Position numbers and translations under genes: made by a program. This document shows positions 57,657-64,000 of a DNA stretch of 64,000 bases, piece by piece. How positions within the stretch are numbered: position 1 is the first letter of the stretch; the number at the start of each line of letters is the position of its first letter. Source of the DNA: Calcarisporiella thermophila CBS 279.70 (Eukaryota; Calcarisporiellomycota); the NCBI RefSeq assembly GCF_041956535.1, contig NW_027192191.1, positions 879,443 through 943,442 on the forward strand, in the 5' to 3' direction. The notes below the pieces were generated by a model, which was given only the letters and a program-made list of their open reading frames with translations, made no database searches and was not told the DNA's origin.

Positions 57657-59495
57657 CTACCAGCCAATGATCCTCTTCCCATTGGTATGGGAGATGGAGT
57701 GGTGGCTACTTCCAGATAATGACGAGTCTGTGGAAGCAAATTCTGCCTGCGAGATCCAGATGCCTAACCCACCCAACGACGCATACTGCCTGGTTTCTTC
57801 TGCTGCAGAGTCTACATCTCCATCCTCAATGGTGTTATCCAATGTTTCCAATCCTTTGCCCTCATTCATCCCTTTCGCCGCCCGGTTAATCTGACTGTTG
57901 TCTTGATATTCTGGTCTATATTCGGCCTGATCCGCAATCAGATCGAGAAACACTTTTGCTTCCTCTTCGATTTTTCTCCCGTATTTTCCCCGGCCGCTTT
58001 CTGGTTTTACAGTTACGGTAACGGTAGATGAGGTGGAAGCAGGAGAGATGTATTGTTGAGTTGTGACACGCGAATCCATCAAAGGGGATGGGGCAGGTGT
58101 TAGCGACGAGGTAGAGAAAGTAGAGGATGAGTCGGAATGAAAAGGTGAGATGGTGGCCTCTGCCATAATGGGAGAAAGAGAATGGGGGGTTCGATTCCCG
58201 AACTTGTTGGGCGGGCATGAGTTTTGCGGACTGTACTGGCCACTTGGTTGATTCTCTTCCAGGAAATTAACAAGTGTTTGGTAGTCGACAATCGGTGTCA
58301 TGGTGATTCCGGAATGCTTGTCGTTCGATAAAGTAACCCCTTCAGCGTTTAGATTGTGTCGTCTGGGGGAAGCGGTATTATTGATCGGCTTTGGCTCTAC
58401 CACTGGGATATTGTGTCTCCTTGATTTAGGGTGATTGCCCTTGTCGCTTTCTAGCAGAAAATGCGACTTGAGTTTAGGAGAAGAAGATTTTGCCTTCGGC
58501 TGCCCTGGCTTGTATGAAGACATAACTGTTTGTTCAAGTATCTGCTCCCGCCACTTTGCGTTTGCACCGTGGTCCTCTTCACTCCGAGCCTTCTCATCCA
58601 AGCTGGGTTTCATATATCTTAGCATGCCATCCGGGTTACCACCATGGGGTGGATTCGGCTGCTTATACTGGACTTCTGGTGTTCTTGGCGATGAATTTCC
58701 ATGCTTGCTCTGGTGGATTGGGGGGGAAGTAGCCCCATCTTTTGTGCGCCTCCCATTAGGTATCCGTACATTATGACCCATTCGCCTCTTAGGTAAATCT
58801 AAAGAGTTAGATCGAAACAGCTGTGCCCCGTTTGAATTCTGCTGTTCAGCGATGAGCTTGACATACATTGCATATGAAGCTCTTGCTGAAGGAGTAGAGG
58901 TAGGGGTTCTAGGAGTTTGGTGTCCATATCTATCGGTTGATGGAGAAGGGGCAGAGGGTGGTGTAGAGTGTGAGGCGTTGGTAGTGAAGGAAAGCGAATT
59001 ATCGGTGGAAGCTGTGGACCCGGAGGGAGAGCTAGAGGCCGGGTCTCGATGCCGGTGGAATATAAGGCTCCGTAAGTTGGCCCGTAGCCGAGCTGAAAAG
59101 CAAGGGCTCCGAGTTTGGTGCGAGGCGCTGGAGCTCGCGGGGGGTGCGGGGAGTTGCTTTTCGAGTCTCCTACTGGGCTCGTGCAAAAATAGTTTTGCAG
59201 GTAGCCTTGGTGGGGACCTCCGAGCAAGCAGCGGGACCGGAGCTTTGTTATCGTCCCGGGGCTGGTGATTGCTTCCCAGGAGTTCGAGATAAGGTGTTTT
59301 AGACGCTGTTAACTCTCCGGCCTCTTTCTTATATCCAGCTCTCATCCTGCGATCGCCTGGAGTAAGGGAGAGCGAAAGTCTGGAAATTTCACTGAGGCCA
59401 TTGTCCCACCAAGTTTCTTGTGGCAAGCCCTCCCGCACCACGGACGAAGCCTTTTCTTTCTTCTGGGAAGAATAGGAGGTCATTCCCATTGGCAC
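57657..59495 (-). CDS. Long disordered Ser/Pro-rich protein, unknown
   Basis: A single open frame of 612 aa from ATG 59495 (MPMGMTSYSSQKKEK) to the stop at 57657. Composition is dominated by Ser, Pro, Thr, Arg and Asn with no folded domain I recognise. Recurrent features are basic/proline clusters (PRLPAKLFLHEPSRRLEKQL), SPSG and TPTSTPSARA stretches and a possibly helical segment near the C-terminus (YGRKIEEEAKVFLDLIADQA). The conserved-looking C-terminal block with the short helix may be the functional part. Likely an adaptor or regulatory protein rich in phosphosites; it could be restricted to the lineage. The length of the frame with sustained codon bias makes chance unlikely. Confidence 0.6.
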   Translation of the reverse strand: MPMGMTSYSSQKKEKASSVVREGLPQETWWDNGLSEISRLSLSLTPGDRRMRAGYKKEAGELTASKTPYLELLGSNHQPRDDNKAPVPLLARRSPPRLPAKLFLHEPSRRLEKQLPAPPASSSASHQTRSPCFSARLRANLRSLIFHRHRDPASSSPSGSTASTDNSLSFTTNASHSTPPSAPSPSTDRYGHQTPRTPTSTPSARASYAMYVKLIAEQQNSNGAQLFRSNSLDLPKRRMGHNVRIPNGRRTKDGATSPPIHQSKHGNSSPRTPEVQYKQPNPPHGGNPDGMLRYMKPSLDEKARSEEDHGANAKWREQILEQTVMSSYKPGQPKAKSSSPKLKSHFLLESDKGNHPKSRRHNIPVVEPKPINNTASPRRHNLNAEGVTLSNDKHSGITMTPIVDYQTLVNFLEENQPSGQYSPQNSCPPNKFGNRTPHSLSPIMAEATISPFHSDSSSTFSTSSLTPAPSPLMDSRVTTQQYISPASTSSTVTVTVKPESGRGKYGRKIEEEAKVFLDLIADQAEYRPEYQDNSQINRAAKGMNEGKGLETLDNTIEDGDVDSAAEETRQYASLGGLGIWISQAEFASTDSSLSGSSHHSISHTNGKRIIGW

Positions 59496-61810
59496 ATAAA
59501 GTACGTATAGCCCAACTATAGTTTGGAAACAAGAGGTTGGGAGGGTATCTTTATGCTAAGTAGAAGAAGTCGGGGCTAATAATTAAGTTAAAAGCGAGAA
59601 AGAGGGGGGAAAAAATGAACAGAAAATTTTCTCGTGATTGAGAACGGAAGATATATGGAACAGCATTATTAATCAAACGTTCATCGATCATGGTGTAACC
59701 ATAAAATCGATCGGTGAATCAAGAGGTGAGAAGAAATAAAAATAGAGTCCGTGTGTTTATTCTGACCCATATTAGGATTTTTGAATCAAACATCAAATGC
59801 GTACAACGATCATTGTATGTTTGTTTTGGGTTATTTTAATGGGTTGTCTGTTAAATTAAAGGATAGGAAGTGTTTTGAAGATTGCTTTGTACGAAACTTA
59901 CCCAACTGGCGGATGAACTAATTCTTTATTTGGAAATATCTGTTTATGGTTTAGATCCAATTTTGCATGCTGGCCGAGGGCAACCGGCTCCCTCTCCTAG
60001 TGGGCCACGGTAACATATATGCATAAAAGCCCCAATGCCCATTCTGTACAAATTTTCATCTCAAGTGAAGGCAATATTTTCCGGATGGGTTTTCTGAACA
60101 TAACAAGGTTTGTATATTTGGCCAAATATTAAAGGAGCAAAGCTCTCCAACTAGACGCAGTGATTCATTATTATATCACATTCCACACCGACAGATGTCT
60201 TCATTGCATAAAGCATCAATTCATATAAAAAACGAAAAAATCACACAAAGGTCGCAAGCACAGGTTTGAGGGTGCTCAATTACCTAAACCAGATAAGTAT
60301 TAAAAGAACTAAAGTGCTTGTGATCAAGTAGCAACCTTTCCTAAAGAAATTCCAATATCAAAGTACGATTCCACAGCTACTTAAGTGAGATGGAAGACAT
60401 ATGAACCGGAAGGGCATGTTAGCTAAACTTTTCTCTCTTCCCTTCAAGACTTTTTCTTCTCTCCTCTTCTTCTCTCCCTTTTTTTTTTCTAATAATTTTT
60501 TGTTACTTTATAGATTCAGAAACAGATGGCCACCTATTCAATACCGTCCGTATCTATATTATGTCCGAATTTTACTCACGGCTGAAACGCTATATTAAAG
60601 AGAGGATAGGTCTTTGTTGTATTTCACAGTCTCAGCTCTCTTAGGGCGAATGTTTTCTTCGTTTTTGTGTAAATCTCTTAAACCCATACCATACTGGGAG
60701 AAACTTAACACCACTATTAACTGTTTGAAACCAAGTTATGTTTCTCCGGTCGCTGTTTGCTATCTCTTTGCCTTATCGTGGCCAAAGCACTTAATCAGGG
60801 ATGCTAAGGATGCACGAAAATCCCTTCTTAACAGTTGGGGAACATCGATACCTTCATCTCGAAATTTGCTTCGTGTTCATTGTTGTACATCATTTAATTT
60901 ATCACAACTCGCATCGGCATCAATGAAAGAGATAATACGATGCTCCGTAAAATGCCATCATCTCTATTGATTGAACGGGATAGTTGTCTATTCCACATTG
61001 AACTAACCTAGATCAATATCAGGGTGGTTAATTGTGTCTAACAGTTGCTATGTAAACGGGGGTTCCAGCCACTCATGAGTGGGTGCTATATTCTATGTAT
61101 ACAGTTCGCACAATATCGGCTAATACGCTTCCCGGATTTAGAATAAGCGTATATACTCTTAATGTTTGTTTCGCAGTGGCTCTTGCATCGGTTAATAAAC
61201 ACAATTCTTCCGTAGCCTCGGGGGGAGGAAGTGCGGAGGGAAACTATATGTCTCAATATTCTTCTCAACTTATTAAGATGCTGGGTTATGTTTCAGCCCA
61301 CCTTGCTGGAACCTGGTCCAACATCTTAACCGAGAGAGCGCGCAAGGTTAAGAAGTTTCACACACTCAATCCAGCTGGCTTGACTAAAATAGAGGCTTAG
61401 GGGCAAAGTCCTCCCGAATCATCGTAAGCGAGGGTCTTATCGAGGTTTGGAAGAGGGGAAGAGCTTCGAAAATCCCTACCCCATTGGATGGGTGTTTAAG
61501 AGTTGGGCGCAGGAGGTGATCAGGACACTTTTACTTCCTTTTTATAAATGTGTTTTATGATCTTCCAAAATTTCGTCTCCCTTTGCCCCCTATTCTTCCT
61601 CTCGAGTCTTTAATTTCCTCTTCGGATCGGCTAGCCCTCATCCCCAAAGGATCAAAGCACACTCTCATATCCACGACAAGATGGGGATTCGAAGTTTTAT
61701 ACGTTCAAGGTGGCATCGTGTCAGCGGTCGAAGCCCAAAGGTAATCATTCACACGAATATGGCTTTATAGATCTTATGCAGAGTATTCTCATCCATGGTT
61801 GTTCCATTAG
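59496..61810. other. Intergenic with unassigned open frames
   Basis: About 2.3 kb. Open frames at 60614-60970 and 61083-61400 have protein-like stretches (KPSYVSPVAVCYLFALSW; GNYMSQYSSQLIKMLGYVSA) and splice-like signals around them, so a multi-exon gene running toward 62341 is possible. I could not join the exons or recognise a family. Confidence 0.3.
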
Positions 61811-62341
61811 CACTCTACCACTAAGGCCTTTTTCGCATCTTGGCCGAACCTGTTACCCCTTTCCAATTCTCTCGTTTCATTGCACGAAGGCTCGGAGGCG
61901 TATCATCTCCGCATGCGTTCACCAAGTGTGGGCTGCCCGCGCCTAGAGAACGAGGACTCCTGGGATTCTTATCTTGAGCTTCTTGCCAGTCGCAATCCCC
62001 CCACTTTTTCAATCAACTCACCACAAGCAATACCTCCACTGAGAAAAGTCCACACAGAAGCCATCGATGCACCTTCTCCGTTTAACTCGCAGGCGTCGGA
62101 ATCAACTGCTCTTGATGAGACTGCTCCCCCGACGCCTCTAGAGTCATCTTCAGAGAGTCGTCATGTGACCTTTGTCTGCGGTAGCCCTCTAGAACCAGCA
62201 GACTCCCGCGCAAGTAAATACATTCGACAAAACTGCTCATGTTGTGGTGACGTATTCAATGATCTTGATTCGGGAATCGCCAGTATTTATTACGCTCCTG
62301 CTTCATCTTCTCCCTCGTCAGCTCCGTTACTACCGCTTTAA
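61811..62341 (+). CDS. Possible terminal exon of an unknown gene
   Basis: An open stretch that follows an acceptor-like ttccattag and reads HSTTKAFFASWPNLLPLSNS through SEAYHLRMRSPSVGCPRLEN and DSWDSYLELLASRNPP to a Ser/Pro-rich tail containing NCSCCGDVFNDLDSG, ending at a TAA. Amino-acid composition is protein-like and the tail has low-complexity SSSPSSAP typical of fungal C-termini. Upstream exons are uncertain; a candidate lies at 61550-61740 (LPKFRLPLPPILPLESL) but splice phases do not match cleanly. No family recognised. Confidence 0.35.
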   Translation, partial: HSTTKAFFASWPNLLPLSNSLVSLHEGSEAYHLRMRSPSVGCPRLENEDSWDSYLELLASRNPPTFSINSPQAIPPLRKVHTEAIDAPSPFNSQASESTALDETAPPTPLESSSESRHVTFVCGSPLEPADSRASKYIRQNCSCCGDVFNDLDSGIASIYYAPASSSPSSAPLLPL

Positions 62342-64000
62342 TTTTACATTTCTTGCAATCCAAAAAAGTCATTCCTCTTAGCATTTTACCTCATATACAC
62401 TTTTATATTACAGCTTGTGTTTATTCCCCCATTTTTATCTGCCGATTTTTCCCTTAAAATAATATAATGTTCTAGAATAGAATGAGCACTAGTTAACTGC
62501 CTGTTGACACATATTTTATACATTACTTTATTATTCCAAATATGTGGAAACATTTTGTAGAGCAAAAATAAAGATTCCTCGTCAGAAAGTGTTAATTCAG
62601 CTTACCTTTCCATGAAGGGAGAGTTTTCTATGGCATAAAAGCAGAACAATAGAGTAGTTAGTCTAAAGTTCGATATAAATGCAGGAAAGAGAAAATAAAT
62701 AAATGTTTTCTCAGGTGAATTAAAAGATTTCTTTCAAAACATTTCAGAAGTCTAACATATATGAAAGTGAAAGCATCATAGACAGGATAATAAAAGAAAA
62801 GAATAAGACTTGACTACTTACCATAAGCTATACGTTTACAAGATGATCCAGAGTAATGATTAATTACTATAAAATGTGATCGCAATAGATAAAGTTTATT
62901 TAAACAAGAACGCAAACAAAAATTTCAAATAAATACCCTAAATAATGAGGCTTAGACTTTTACGCGTCACTCTAATTGAATCAATTCATTGTAATCCGAC
63001 GAGGAATAGGTACTTTTAATTTCTTCTCCGGTCTTTATTCCAGGTAATTTTATTCCTTCTCTCCCCTCACCTACCCCTTCTGTTAACACTTTCACGTGTA
63101 ATCACCCAATAGCTATTGACTTTTATATCCTAGTGGAGCTTTAAAATTTTAACTCATGAACGGTGCTATAGCAGAGATAAGCTCAAATATGATTAGACTG
63201 ATTTTAAAATATTTACATTCATTATTGATTTTAGCAACGCTGCTCTAGTTTGCATTTTTTAACTCTTTTTGTTATTTCGATCTTGATAACATTTTATGTA
63301 TTTCCTACTATGATTCATTGAACCATTTATCAGGCCTTTTTATATATTTCGTTATTGCTATCTCTGCAACCATTTCTGCTGAAAAGGTTTGTCCACTTGG
63401 CAAGGATCCAGAATCGTATAAAGATGAGATTAAGAAATGCTTCTTTGAGCAGATCTATCAACTATGATAAACCTTGACGCTGTTGCGATTCCTGGTTACG
63501 GTAAAAAAATTCAAATTTGATCTATCCACTGCCTAGTCACCAACAAAAGGAAGAATGCACCGAAGTCTCTTCGCAACACTCTCTGAAGCGAACAAGCGCA
63601 GTATCAGACATAACGTGGCAGGGGTATATAGCCATTACATTAACTCAAGTAATTGAAAATGAAATTAAGTCCAAGCATGCATATTTAAGCCCTTTTCAAC
63701 TTCAATATCCCCAGCGTTTTAGCTTTTCCTCTTTGAATGTAGCTTGCATATATTCCTATAAATAGCGTAGGTACCTTTTTTGCAATACCATCCCACTCTA
63801 TTTCTACGAGTTGTAATAAAAATATTTTGATTCCGAAAAATAAGTTGTCGGTTTGTGACTTTTAATTGGCTTTAGGTTAGCACTAAGTACAGCGGTTTAG
63901 AATAAATGGAATAAGCAGTCAACAACCCAAGTTTCACGTTCCCATCTTCCATAACTTTTATTACAATCTACCTTATTTTTTTTTTCTTGTTTTACTATTT
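62342..64000. other. Intergenic right edge, one possible secreted-peptide exon
   Basis: AT-rich. A short frame at about 63335-63468 reads a hydrophobic stretch IYFVIAISATISA, then EKVCPLGKDPESYKDEIKKC and ends FFEQIYQL-stop. This could be the end of a small secreted protein, but no start codon is in frame and I do not call a gene. Nothing else is recognisable. Confidence 0.3.

Noticed and set aside
61795-61840. tRNA D-arm-like TTAGTGGTAGAGTGCTAAT on the minus strand
   Set aside because: No matching acceptor stem or T arm; chance similarity.

Overview
This window looks like nuclear DNA of a fungus outside the well-studied Dikarya, most likely an early-diverging (zygomycete-grade) lineage. Genes have short introns (mostly 39-200 nt, GT-AG with short acceptors), intergenic DNA is AT-rich, and the gene content mixes fungal hallmarks (a 27-residue Cys-only metallothionein, a small secreted eight-cysteine protein, a DUF4203-type membrane protein, fungal-style protoporphyrinogen oxidase) with genes absent from the model yeasts: an animal-type IIC P-type ATPase and the NELF-C/D subunit of the negative elongation factor. 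The phylum cannot be fixed from sequence alone.

Layout. 0.5-4 kb: P-type IIC cation ATPase (-). 4.9-6.6 kb: protoporphyrinogen oxidase HEM14 (-), divergent from a 15-exon TFIIIC B-box-binding subunit (6.9-13.4 kb, +). Then on + : a beta-helix pectate-lyase-like protein (13.7-15.7), an Aurora kinase (16.1-17.3) and HID1 (17.6-20.9). 21.5-22.6: a single-exon caspase-like peptidase (-) with a Gly/Asn-rich tail. 23-31 kb is an accessory island: a 38-bp perfect palindrome, a broken RAD3/XPD copy, two identical 236-bp solo-LTR-like insertions in opposite orientation with perfect 5-bp target duplications, a decayed tRNA-Lys, a secreted aldonolactone oxidase and a LINE ORF1 remnant. 31.9-35.8: a large NB-ARC/TPR protein (+). 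38-39.4: a Cdc4/Fbw7-like WD40 protein without a visible F-box (-). 41.5: metallothionein (+). 43.7-44.5: histone H3 (five exons, -). 45.7-46.8: aldo-keto reductase (+). 48-49.2: alpha/beta hydrolase (+). 49.4-49.8: small secreted Cys-rich protein (-). 51.2-53.8: NELF-C/D (+). 54.2-55.1: DUF4203 membrane protein (-). 55.8-56.8: rolling-stone-like membrane protein (-). 57.7-59.5: long disordered protein (-). The last 4.5 kb holds at most weakly supported exons.

The conserved genes are housekeeping functions with no operon-like logic: heme synthesis, Pol III and Pol II transcription, chromatin, mitosis, secretory traffic, cation transport. The caspase-like and NB-ARC/TPR genes are the kinds of parts used in self/non-self or cell-death signalling, and they lie on either side of the transposon-rich island. 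I inferred exon structures by eye from reading frame and splice consensus; for most multi-exon genes the exon lengths sum to a multiple of three and the protein aligns end to end with its family from memory.
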